From assembly GCA_030066335.1 (NCBI GenBank), contig JASJBV010000027.1:1-32233 (forward strand): a stretch of DNA of 32,233 nucleotides, written 5' to 3'. The notes under the pieces were generated by a model. That model was given only the letters and a program-made list of their open reading frames with translations. It was not told where the DNA came from and ran no database searches. Of this stretch, positions 11,816-18,967 are shown in pieces (the stretch's first letter is position 1; every line of letters starts with the position of its first letter). Made by a program: the position numbers and the translations under genes. This DNA comes from Gammaproteobacteria bacterium (GTDB taxonomy: Bacteria > Pseudomonadota > Gammaproteobacteria > GCA-001735895).

Positions 11816-11849
11816 ATCTGCAACCCAATAAATAAGCACAATAGAAAAA

Positions 11850-12575
11850 TTACAGGCGCAGCATGCGTTCCTGTTCTTCCGCCGACGGTTCGAAGGTCCG
11901 GCCATGATAGAAATCGAAGATTGCATCCACTACCTGTTGCGGATCATCGATGACCTTGATCAGGTCCAGGTCAGACTCACTAATGGTGCCATAGTCAACC
12001 ATGGTATTTTTAAACCATTCGAGCAAACCCTGCCAGAACGCCGATTCAACCAGGATGATCGGAATCCGGCGTGATTTACCGGTCTGGATCAGGGTCAGGA
12101 TTTCTGCCAGCTCATCCAGGGTACCGAAGCCGCCGGGCAGCACAATGTAGGCCGTGGCATATTTGACGAACATGACCTTGCGGGTGAAGAAATGGCGGAA
12201 GTTCAGCGAGATATCCTGGTAGGTGTTGGGCACCTGCTCATGGGGTAACATGATATTCAGGCCGATACTGGTGGATTTGCCGGCATGGGCCCCTTTATTG
12301 ACCGCCTCCATAATCCCGGGTCCGCCGCCACTGACCACGGAAAAGCCGGAATCCGATAACAGCCGGGAAATTTTCTCCGCCTTCAGATAGTAAGGGCTAT
12401 CTTCAGGGGTACGCGCTGAACCAAAGATACTGACCGAGGGCTTGATCAGGGCCAGGTTTTCAAAACCATCGACAAACTCGGCCATGATCTGGAATATTTT
12501 CCAGGATTCACGGGTCAGCAGGTTTTCCAGGCCGGCCGATTCTTCAGCATGGCTCTCTGTGTTTTTGTTATCCAT
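11850..12575 (-). CDS. LOG family protein (TIGR00730-type Rossmann-fold nucleotide hydrolase)
   Basis: The 241-residue protein carries both hallmark motifs of the LOG / 'lysine decarboxylase-like' family: GGGPGIM at 83-89 and PGGFGTLDE at 147-155. Members include cytokinin-activating phosphoribohydrolases and bacterial nucleotide 5'-monophosphate nucleosidases. No lysine decarboxylase activity should be inferred from old names. A roughly 45-residue N-terminal extension precedes the Rossmann fold (VSIFGSARTP at about 48-57), as in the bacterial longer-form group. It is divergent from polA, with only 48 bp between start codons, and convergent with mnmE across a palindromic repeat. The exact substrate cannot be told from sequence. 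Confidence 0.88.
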   Translation of the reverse strand: MDNKNTESHAEESAGLENLLTRESWKIFQIMAEFVDGFENLALIKPSVSIFGSARTPEDSPYYLKAEKISRLLSDSGFSVVSGGGPGIMEAVNKGAHAGKSTSIGLNIMLPHEQVPNTYQDISLNFRHFFTRKVMFVKYATAYIVLPGGFGTLDELAEILTLIQTGKSRRIPIILVESAFWQGLLEWFKNTMVDYGTISESDLDLIKVIDDPQQVVDAIFDFYHGRTFEPSAEEQERMLRL

Positions 12576-12623
12576 TCAGGTATTCTGCACGCTCGATAAA
12601 AAACGGCATTGTAACTTATTCAT

Positions 12624-15323
12624 ATGAGCGAAGAGAAAAGAAAAAAACTGCTGCTGGTCGATGCCAGTTCCTATCTATTCCGCGCTTTTCATGCCCTGCC
12701 GCCGCTGGTCAGTCATGGTCATCCGACCGGTGCGATCTACGGGGTGCTGAACATGTTACGCAAGCTGATCGATGATGAACAACCGGACCGTATCGCGGTG
12801 GTGTTCGATGCCAAGGGCAAGACTTTCCGCAACCGCCTGTATGCCGATTACAAGGCCAATCGTCCGCCGATGCCGGATGATCTGCGGGTGCAGATCGAGC
12901 CTTTGCACCAGATCATCGAGGCCCAGGGTTTGCCCCTGATCATGGTCGATGATGTCGAGGCCGATGATGTCATTGGCACCCTCGCCAGCAGCGCCCGCGA
13001 CCAGGGTTACCAGGTATTGATCTCGACCGGTGACAAGGACATGGCGCAACTGGTGGACCCGGATATCAGGCTGATCAACACGATGAACAACGTGATCATG
13101 GACGAGGCGATGGTGGCGGAGAAATTCCAGGTCCGACCGGACCAGATCATCGATTACCTGGCGCTGATGGGGGATAGCTCGGATAACATCCCGGGGGTGC
13201 CCAAGGTCGGGCCCAAGACCGCGAGTAAATGGCTGAATGAATACGACTCTTTGCAAAACATCATCGCCAATGCCGATCAATTCAAGGGCAAGATCGGTGA
13301 CAATCTACGCGAATCACTGGATTTTTTGCCGCTGTCCTATCAGTTGGCAACGATCAAACTCGACGTCGAGCTGGATTTCAGCCTGGATGATCTGCAGCAG
13401 GGCGAGGTCGATGCCAAGCTATTGAAGGATTTCTTTCAGCGCTTCGAGTTCAAGCGCTGGCTGCAGGAGCTGGAGGATGAGGGCCTGATCGGGGAATTGC
13501 CGACCACTACGGTCAGCACCGACTATCAGCTGGTGCTGGAACAAGCCGAATTCGATCGTTGGCTGGATATCATGCGCCGGGCAAACTGGATCGCGCTGGA
13601 TACCGAGACCACCAGCCTCGAGTACATGGATGCGCAACTGGTCGGCATATCCCTCAGCGTCGAAGCCGGTAAAGCCTGTTACATACCGCTGGCGCATCAT
13701 TATCCCGGTGCTCCGCAACAGCTTGCGCGCGCGGCGGTGCTGGATAGCCTAAAACCGTTGTTGCAAGACCCGGCGATCAGGAAGATCGGCCAGAACATCA
13801 AGTATGACTACCACGTATTCCTGAACTATGGCATCGAGCTGCAGGGCATCGAGCATGACACCATGCTCGAATCCTACGTATTGAACTCGACCGCCACCCG
13901 CCACAATATGAACGACCTGGCCAGTTACTATCTCAACCGCGATACCATCAGATACGAGGATGTCGCCGGCAAGGGCGCCAAGCAGATCGGTTTCGACCAG
14001 GTGGACCTGGAACAGGCGCTGACCTATGCCGCGGAAGATGCCGATGTCACCTTGCAGTTACATGAAACCCTGCAGGATCGACTGCAAGACGAAAAAAGCC
14101 TGTACCGGGTTTACCGGGATATCGAGATGCCGCTGATCCCGGTGTTGGCGCGGATGGAACATCACGGGGTGTGCATTGACAGCGCCCTGCTGCAAAAACA
14201 GGGGCAGGAGGTCGATCAGCAGCTGCAACAAATCCAGCAACAGATCTATCAGCTGGCCGATGCCAGCTTCAACCTGAGTTCACCCAAGCAGATTCAGGAG
14301 ATCCTGTTCGAGCGTCTGCAATTACCGGTGATCCGCAAAACCGCCAAGGGCCAGCCGTCGACCGCGGAAGACGTGCTCGAAGAGCTGGCCAAGGATTATG
14401 AAATCCCGCATCTGTTGCTCGAGCATCGCAGCCTGAATAAACTGAAGACGACCTATATCGACAAGCTGCCGCAGCAGATCAATCCGGCCACCGGCCGCAT
14501 CCATACCTCGTATCAACAGGCGGTGGCCTCGACCGGTCGCCTGTCCTCGACCAATCCCAATCTGCAGAACATCCCGATTCGCAACGAGCAGGGCCGGCGT
14601 ATCCGCGAGGCTTTCGTCGCACCGGCAGGCTATCGCATCATGGCTCTGGACTATTCGCAGATCGAATTACGCATCATGGCCCACCTGTCTGGCGATGAAA
14701 ACCTGCTCAAGGCTTTCGACCAGGGCCTGGACGTGCATCGCGCCACCGCCGCCGAGGTGTTTGCGGTCAGCACCGATGCGGTTTCGTCGGATCAGCGCCG
14801 CGCCGCCAAGGCGATCAACTTTGGCCTGATCTACGGCATGTCGGCGTTTGGCCTGGCGCGCCAGCTGAACATCGGTCGCAACGAGGCCCAGCAATACGTG
14901 GATCTGTATTTTGAACGTTATCCCGGGGTCAAGGCCTACATGGAGAATACCCGCGAACAGGCCCATGATCAGGGTTATGTGGAGACGGTTTACGGTCGTC
15001 GCTTGTACCTGCCGGAGCTCAAATCATCCAATGCACAGCGGCGTCAGTATGCCGAACGTACCGCGATCAACGCGCCGATGCAGGGCACCGCGGCGGACAT
15101 CATCAAGCGGGCGATGATCCGGGTCGACGAATGGTTATCCAGTGACGACGCCAAGGCCCACATGGTGATGCAGGTGCATGATGAACTGGTGTTTGAAGTT
15201 GACGAACAAGTTATTGATTCTTATGAGAAAAAATTTATCGAACTGATGACTTCGTCGGCTGATTTGACCGTTGGTCTGGAAGTCGATTGCGGGGTGGGGA
15301 TGAACTGGAACGAGGCCCATTGA
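12624..15323 (+). CDS. polA: DNA polymerase I
   Basis: PolA fills gaps and removes RNA primers. At 899 residues (928 in E. coli) it has all three activities by motif. The 5' nuclease domain occupies residues 1 to about 290 (conserved acidic 'DDVEADDVIG' and 'GDSSDNIPGVPKVGPKTA', quoted in part). The 3'-5' exonuclease has ExoI DTET at 326-329, ExoII 'NIKYDYH' and ExoIII 'YAAEDAD', so proofreading should be intact. The polymerase domain has motif A DYSQIELR at 676-683, motif B 'RRAAKAINFGLIYG' and motif C HDE at 852-854. No clear Shine-Dalgarno precedes the ATG. The gene is followed by a small-RNA locus and by engB on the other strand. Confidence 0.98.
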   Translation: MSEEKRKKLLLVDASSYLFRAFHALPPLVSHGHPTGAIYGVLNMLRKLIDDEQPDRIAVVFDAKGKTFRNRLYADYKANRPPMPDDLRVQIEPLHQIIEAQGLPLIMVDDVEADDVIGTLASSARDQGYQVLISTGDKDMAQLVDPDIRLINTMNNVIMDEAMVAEKFQVRPDQIIDYLALMGDSSDNIPGVPKVGPKTASKWLNEYDSLQNIIANADQFKGKIGDNLRESLDFLPLSYQLATIKLDVELDFSLDDLQQGEVDAKLLKDFFQRFEFKRWLQELEDEGLIGELPTTTVSTDYQLVLEQAEFDRWLDIMRRANWIALDTETTSLEYMDAQLVGISLSVEAGKACYIPLAHHYPGAPQQLARAAVLDSLKPLLQDPAIRKIGQNIKYDYHVFLNYGIELQGIEHDTMLESYVLNSTATRHNMNDLASYYLNRDTIRYEDVAGKGAKQIGFDQVDLEQALTYAAEDADVTLQLHETLQDRLQDEKSLYRVYRDIEMPLIPVLARMEHHGVCIDSALLQKQGQEVDQQLQQIQQQIYQLADASFNLSSPKQIQEILFERLQLPVIRKTAKGQPSTAEDVLEELAKDYEIPHLLLEHRSLNKLKTTYIDKLPQQINPATGRIHTSYQQAVASTGRLSSTNPNLQNIPIRNEQGRRIREAFVAPAGYRIMALDYSQIELRIMAHLSGDENLLKAFDQGLDVHRATAAEVFAVSTDAVSSDQRRAAKAINFGLIYGMSAFGLARQLNIGRNEAQQYVDLYFERYPGVKAYMENTREQAHDQGYVETVYGRRLYLPELKSSNAQRRQYAERTAINAPMQGTAADIIKRAMIRVDEWLSSDDAKAHMVMQVHDELVFEVDEQVIDSYEKKFIELMTSSADLTVGLEVDCGVGMNWNEAH

Positions 15324-15374
15324 CCGGTTGTCAGACCGAACAGAAAAAATTGTCACAACAGCTATATTTAATCA

Positions 15375-15405
15375 GAACTAAATGATTGTGTTTCGGTCAT
15401 ATAGT
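15375..15405 (+). promoter_or_regulatory. Candidate promoter of the polA-engB small RNA
   Basis: Two readings are possible. An extracytoplasmic (RpoE/AlgU-like) promoter would have -35 GAACTA (15375-15380) and -10 TCATA (15397-15401) with 16 bp between, close to the consensus GAACTT / TCNAA. A housekeeping promoter would use TATAGT (15400-15405), one mismatch from TATAAT, but with no good -35. Both place the transcript start at about 15407-15412. Confidence 0.45.
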
Positions 15406-15406
15406 T

Positions 15407-15521
15407 ATGCGCACAAGCCCGGCGCTAAGTTCGTCTGACATCTCCTGTCGGATGAACGGATCCGGAAACCCCACCGGATCAAGACTTAGACCCCGTCACA
15501 TGCAGTGACGGGGTTTTTTTT
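15407..15521 (+). ncRNA. Putative small regulatory RNA in the Spot 42 / ErsA locus
   Basis: The region downstream of polA folds into three consecutive stem-loops. Stem 1 has arms GTTCGTCTGACA (15429-15440) and TGTCGGATGAAC (15446-15457), fully paired over 12 bp with two G-U pairs, closing a UCUCC loop. Stem 2 has arms GATCCGG (15459-15465) and CCGGATC (15474-15480) with a C-rich 8-nt loop. Stem 3 is a Rho-independent terminator. The loops carry anti-Shine-Dalgarno-like sequence (UCUCC, CCCC), typical of sRNAs that block translation. The predicted length is about 115 nt. The polA-engB gap is where enterics encode Spot 42 and Pseudomonas encodes ErsA, and the flanking order engB-c4-dsbA also matches Pseudomonas. 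No open reading frame explains the structure. Homology to either RNA is inferred from position, not sequence identity. Confidence 0.7.
15491..15521 (+). terminator. Rho-independent terminator of the polA-engB small RNA
   Basis: A perfect 9-bp GC-rich stem (CCCCGTCAC at 15491-15499, GTGACGGGG at 15505-15513) with a 5-nt loop is followed by eight T residues (15514-15521). No T-run lies on the other side, so it acts only rightward. It can end both polA read-through and the small RNA. Confidence 0.93.
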
Positions 15522-15595
15522 GCATGGACGCAATTATACCGCGGAGGCCAGGGACGACCGGGAGCGGTGCTTTCGTCTTAAAGAAATTTCGCAGC

Positions 15596-16189
15596 TTAGG
15601 CCTCGAGCTGCAGAAAACGATCGCAAACCGTCTCGAATTCTTCCAGGCCCTCACCGTTCAATGCGGAAAACGCGGACACGCTGATCCCGTCATTCTGCAA
15701 CTGTTTACGGGTTTGCATGATGACCTTTTGCCTCGCAGCGTGTTTCAGCTTGTCCGACTTGGTCAGCAGGATGTGCAGCGGCAAATTGATATCCACCAGG
15801 TCGATCAGGCCCCAGTCGAGTTCACTCAGGCCGCGGCGAATATCGACCAGGATCACCAGGCCCATCAGCGACTGGCGTTGCAACAGGTATTGCGACAGTA
15901 CCTGGTTCCAGTGCTGGCGCATTTTCGGCGGTACCTTGGCATAGCCATAACCCGGTAGATCGACCAGGCGCCGCTGTTCGTCGAGTTGAAAAAAATTGAT
16001 CAGCTGGGTACGACCGGGCGTTTTACTGGTCTTACACAGGTTCTTCTGGCGGGTCAGACGGTTGATCGCCGTGGACTTGCCGGCATTGGAACGGCCGGCA
16101 AAGGCAATTTCGATACCTTGGTCCTCGACCAGTTGCGAGATCTTGAAGGCGCTGGATAAAAAACGGGCTTGCTGATAAAGATTTGCCAT
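15596..16189 (-). CDS. engB: Ribosome biogenesis GTP-binding protein EngB (YihA/YsxC)
   Basis: EngB is an essential small GTPase for 50S subunit assembly. The 197-residue protein shows G1 GRSNAGKS at 32-39, the G2 region 'KTPGRTQLINFF', G3 DLPGYG at 77-82 and G4 TKSD in 'HILLTKSDKL'. G5 is 'VSAFSA' near the C-terminus. It converges on polA and the small RNA, ending about 75 bp from the terminator. Its start is 100 bp from the divergent cytochrome c4 gene. The Shine-Dalgarno is weak. Confidence 0.96.
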   Translation of the reverse strand: MANLYQQARFLSSAFKISQLVEDQGIEIAFAGRSNAGKSTAINRLTRQKNLCKTSKTPGRTQLINFFQLDEQRRLVDLPGYGYAKVPPKMRQHWNQVLSQYLLQRQSLMGLVILVDIRRGLSELDWGLIDLVDINLPLHILLTKSDKLKHAARQKVIMQTRKQLQNDGISVSAFSALNGEGLEEFETVCDRFLQLEA

Positions 16190-16217
16190 TAACTGCGGTC
16201 GGATGGTGATGGATTCA

Positions 16218-16246
16218 TTGAATAGGATGGGCAGGTATGATATACA
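16218..16246 (+). promoter_or_regulatory. Cytochrome c4 sigma-70 promoter
   Basis: The -35 TTGAAT (16218-16223) and -10 TATACA (16241-16246) have a 17-bp spacer, 44 bp upstream of the ATG. A good AGGAGA Shine-Dalgarno follows before the start codon. Confidence 0.6.
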
Positions 16247-16289
16247 TTCCGCCCCAAAATTTCTGTATTCGTTTTAATCAGGAGAACCT

Positions 16290-16901
16290 ATGAATGCTCG
16301 CCACTTTAAAGCGGTGTTGATTGGCTTGTGCGGCTTGCTTGCAGGATTATCTGCGCAGGCGGCTGACATCGAAGCCGGTAAGGCCAAATCCGCACTTTGC
16401 ATGGCCTGTCATGGAGCCGATGGCAACAGCACCAACGTGATCTGGCCGCGCCTGGCCGGTCAACATGCCAGTTACCTGGCCAAACAATTGCGCGATTACA
16501 AATCCGGCAAGAGAGTCAATGCCACGATGCAGGGTATGGTTGCCGCTTTGACCGAGGAAGACATGGACAATCTGGCCGCCTTCTACTCCAGCCAGCAACC
16601 CACCGAGGCCACTTATGATGATGCGCTGCTGGCCAAGGGTCAGGACATCTATCGGGGTGGTATCACCGAGACCTCGGTCGCCGCTTGCATGGGCTGCCAC
16701 AGTCCCTCAGGCGACGGTAACGGTCCGGCTGCCTATCCATCGTTGAAAGGTCAACACATGGAATATACGGTTTCCCAGCTCAAGGCGTTCAAGGATGGTG
16801 TGCGCGCCAACGATGGCGGAAAAATGATGCGTAATGTCGCCAACCGCATGTCCGATCAGGAAATGCAAGCGGTTGCCGCCTATCTCGCCGGGATGAAATA
16901 A
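16290..16901 (+). CDS. cc4: Cytochrome c4, di-heme periplasmic electron carrier
   Basis: The 203-residue protein begins with a Sec signal peptide (MNARHFKAVL then a hydrophobic core, likely cleavage after SAQA near residue 24). Two class-I cytochrome c domains follow, each with a CxxCH heme site: CMACH at 37-41 and CMGCH at 133-137. Distal methionine candidates lie in 'NATMQGM' and 'KMMRNVANRM'. Cytochrome c4 carries electrons from the bc1 complex toward terminal oxidases, including cbb3 types. An AGGAGA Shine-Dalgarno precedes the ATG. The order engB-c4-dsbA is as in Pseudomonas, where c4 and dsbA are also neighbours. Confidence 0.94.
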   Translation: MNARHFKAVLIGLCGLLAGLSAQAADIEAGKAKSALCMACHGADGNSTNVIWPRLAGQHASYLAKQLRDYKSGKRVNATMQGMVAALTEEDMDNLAAFYSSQQPTEATYDDALLAKGQDIYRGGITETSVAACMGCHSPSGDGNGPAAYPSLKGQHMEYTVSQLKAFKDGVRANDGGKMMRNVANRMSDQEMQAVAAYLAGMK

Positions 16902-16927
16902 ACCCCGCTAACCCATCAAGTTGAATC

Positions 16928-16959
16928 CAGACCGTCGGCCAGAGATGGCCGGCGGTCTG
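16928..16959 (+). terminator. Stem-loop downstream of cytochrome c4
   Basis: Arms CAGACCGTCGGCC (16928-16940) and GGCCGGCGGTCTG (16947-16959) pair over 13 bp with one G-U and a 6-nt loop, 26 bp after the stop codon. No T-run follows. It may be a weak or factor-assisted terminator, or an mRNA 3'-end stabiliser. Confidence 0.5.
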
Positions 16960-17055
16960 TGATCCAGCAACATTCAGCGAAGATTAGTCCACCGCAATAA
17001 ACTATTTTGTCGCGGACGAGTCCAAACACCGGATAAAAAAACAAGAGGAAATCAC

Positions 17056-17682
17056 ATGTTGCGCAGAACCCTGTTCCTATTCTTTCTGGCGCTATTCTCA
17101 CTGTCTGCTGTCTACGCCGAGGATTTTTCCGAGGGTATCGAATATGACAAGCTGAAAAATCCGGTAACAACTTCCAATCCCGACAAGGTCGTGGTCACCG
17201 AGGTGTTCTGGTACGGCTGCCCCCATTGTTTCCGTCTCGAACCCTACATGGTCAAATGGAAAGAAACCCTGCCGGACGGCGTCGAGCTGGAAATCGTGCC
17301 CTCGGTGTTGAATCGCAACTGGGCAAACCATGCGCGAGCTTACTATGCATTACAGATGATGGGTGCAGACGAGCAGATGCATGCCAGAATTTTCAATGCC
17401 ATCCACCTGCGCAACCAACGCCTGGATACGGCCGAGTCACTGGCGGATTTCGTCGCCAAACAGGGGCTGGACGAGAAGCAATTTCTCGACTATTTCGGTT
17501 CGTTTCCGGTCGACAGCAAGCTGCGTAAAAACCGGCAAATCGAACGTAAATACGGTCACCGCGGGGTACCGGCCATTATCGTCAATGGTAAATATCTGAC
17601 CAGCGCATCCAGGGCCGGTAGCAATGCGCAGATGCTGAAAGTGGTTGATTATCTGATCCAGCAGGAATTGGCCCAACGATAA
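17056..17682 (+). CDS. dsbA: Thiol:disulfide interchange protein DsbA
   Basis: DsbA introduces disulfides into exported proteins in the periplasm and is re-oxidised by DsbB. The 208-residue product has a signal peptide (residues 1 to about 21, ending VYA), the active site CPHC at 55-58, and the cis-proline loop 'RGVPAIIVNGKY' typical of thioredoxin folds. The helical insertion lies between. A GAGGAA Shine-Dalgarno is 6 nt before the ATG. It follows cytochrome c4 after 154 bp containing a stem-loop, so it may have its own promoter, though none is clear. Confidence 0.96.
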   Translation: MLRRTLFLFFLALFSLSAVYAEDFSEGIEYDKLKNPVTTSNPDKVVVTEVFWYGCPHCFRLEPYMVKWKETLPDGVELEIVPSVLNRNWANHARAYYALQMMGADEQMHARIFNAIHLRNQRLDTAESLADFVAKQGLDEKQFLDYFGSFPVDSKLRKNRQIERKYGHRGVPAIIVNGKYLTSASRAGSNAQMLKVVDYLIQQELAQR

Positions 17683-17693
17683 TATTGGTTGTG

Positions 17694-17728
17694 GATTCGG
17701 GTTGACCAATAGCGAATCAACCCGAATC
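17694..17728 (+). terminator. Perfect 12-bp stem-loop downstream of dsbA
   Basis: Arms GATTCGGGTTGA (17694-17705) and TCAACCCGAATC (17717-17728) pair perfectly with an 11-nt loop, 11 bp after the dsbA stop. No T-run follows, so intrinsic termination is doubtful. A second small dyad (CCCTGAG / CTCAGGG, 17751-17766) lies just upstream of the next gene. Confidence 0.5.
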
Positions 17729-17799
17729 GGCAGCTAAGCCGACATTGCAGCCCTGAGGTCTCAGGGTTAACATAGCAGCTCTGTTTGGAGGTGGTATAC

Positions 17800-18927
17800 A
17801 TGCATCATATCGTCATCGCCGGTGCGGGATTCGCCGCATGCACGGCGGTAAAAACCCTTAGAAAACGTGGCTTCAATGGCAAGATCAGTCTGGTCGCTCC
17901 CAGGGCCGAGCTGTTTTATTATCCGAGCCTGATCTGGGTACCGGCCGGTAAAAGGTCCTACCAGGACCTGGTGGTACCGTTGCATGAGTTCCTGAAAAAG
18001 AACAACGTTGAATATGTTCAATCCAGCGTCACCGGCGTCGATCCCGCCAGCAAAAGCCTGCAGCTGGAAGCCGACTCCATCAACTACGATGCATTGATCA
18101 TCGCCACCGGCGGTCGTTACATCCGCAAACTGCCGGGCATCGAACATGCCAAGATCGCCTGTAGTGGCTGGGATGATACCAAGGCTTTTTCCGACCAGCT
18201 GGCCAATATGAACGAGGGCACGATTGCGTTCGGATTTTCCGGTAATCCCAACGAACCCTCGGCGATGCGCGGCGGTCCGGTGTTCGAATTCCTGTTCGGG
18301 GTCGATACCCTGTTGCGAAAACAGGGCCGGCGTGACCAGTTCAACCTGGTTTTCTTCAGCCCGGCGGCCCGTCCGGGTCAACGCATGGGCGACAAAGCGG
18401 TCGACCGCCTGATGGGTGAAATGCAAAAGCGCGACATCCAAACTTACCTTGGCAGCAAGATGAAACGCTTCAGTGAAACCGGGGTGGAGACCGAGTCCAG
18501 CAGTTTCGATGCAGACCTGATTCTGTTTATTCCCGGCATGACCGGACCGGCCTGGGCCGCGGATTCCGGCCTGACCCTGTCCGAAGGTGGATTCTTCAAG
18601 GCCAACGAGTTCTGCCAGGTGGAAGGCCAGGAACATATCTTCGTTGCCGGTGATGCCGGCAGCTTCCCCGGTCCGGACTGGAAGCCGAAGCAGGCGCATA
18701 TGGCGGACCTGCAGGCCGAGGCCGCGGCGAAAAATGTGGTCGATGTGCTTAGCCTCAAACCAGCTCGCCATACCTTCAAGACCGAGCTGATCTGTATCGT
18801 CGATACCCTGACCAACGGCAGTCTGGTTTACCGCGACCCCAAGCGTGGTTTGATGATGAAAATGCCGCCGCTGCACTGGCTCAAGGTCGCGTTTGAGAAA
18901 ATTTACCTGCGCGCCTACACGCCCTGA
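17800..18927 (+). CDS. SQR/FCSD-like FAD-dependent oxidoreductase lacking one redox cysteine
   Basis: The 375-residue protein starts with the FAD-binding GAGFAA (residues 8-13), has 'ALIIATGGR' at about 98-106 and the second FAD motif 'HIFVAGDAGSFPG' at about 279-291. It ends with the amphipathic 'PPLHWLKVAFEKIYL' typical of membrane-associated sulfide:quinone reductases and flavocytochrome c sulfide dehydrogenase relatives. Cysteines are at 14, 121, 272 and 332. Cys332 matches the C-terminal redox cysteine by position, but the segment that should hold the middle one reads SAMRGGPVFEF with no cysteine. Canonical sulfide oxidation is therefore doubtful. The ATG at 17800 is chosen over an upstream TTG at 17785 because GGAGG lies between them at the right distance. 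It stands alone between dsbA and a convergent regulator. Confidence 0.8.
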   Translation: MHHIVIAGAGFAACTAVKTLRKRGFNGKISLVAPRAELFYYPSLIWVPAGKRSYQDLVVPLHEFLKKNNVEYVQSSVTGVDPASKSLQLEADSINYDALIIATGGRYIRKLPGIEHAKIACSGWDDTKAFSDQLANMNEGTIAFGFSGNPNEPSAMRGGPVFEFLFGVDTLLRKQGRRDQFNLVFFSPAARPGQRMGDKAVDRLMGEMQKRDIQTYLGSKMKRFSETGVETESSSFDADLILFIPGMTGPAWAADSGLTLSEGGFFKANEFCQVEGQEHIFVAGDAGSFPGPDWKPKQAHMADLQAEAAAKNVVDVLSLKPARHTFKTELICIVDTLTNGSLVYRDPKRGLMMKMPPLHWLKVAFEKIYLRAYTP

Positions 18928-18967
18928 CCCGAGACTCACCCGGCGGGGTCGTTCGGTCGCTGCGGAC

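Noticed and set aside
15524-15958. A 144-codon plus-strand frame downstream of the small-RNA terminator
   Set aside because: It is antisense to engB, which has all GTPase motifs, and has no Shine-Dalgarno or family signature.
17785-17799. Upstream TTG start adding five residues to the SQR-like protein
   Set aside because: The GGAGG ribosome-binding site lies inside this extension and is ideally spaced for the ATG at 17800, and the FAD fold normally begins right at that point.
17767-18939. A 390-codon open frame on the minus strand across the SQR-like gene
   Set aside because: It lies wholly antisense to a gene with clear FAD motifs, has no recognisable domain, and its composition reflects high-GC codon use on the other strand.
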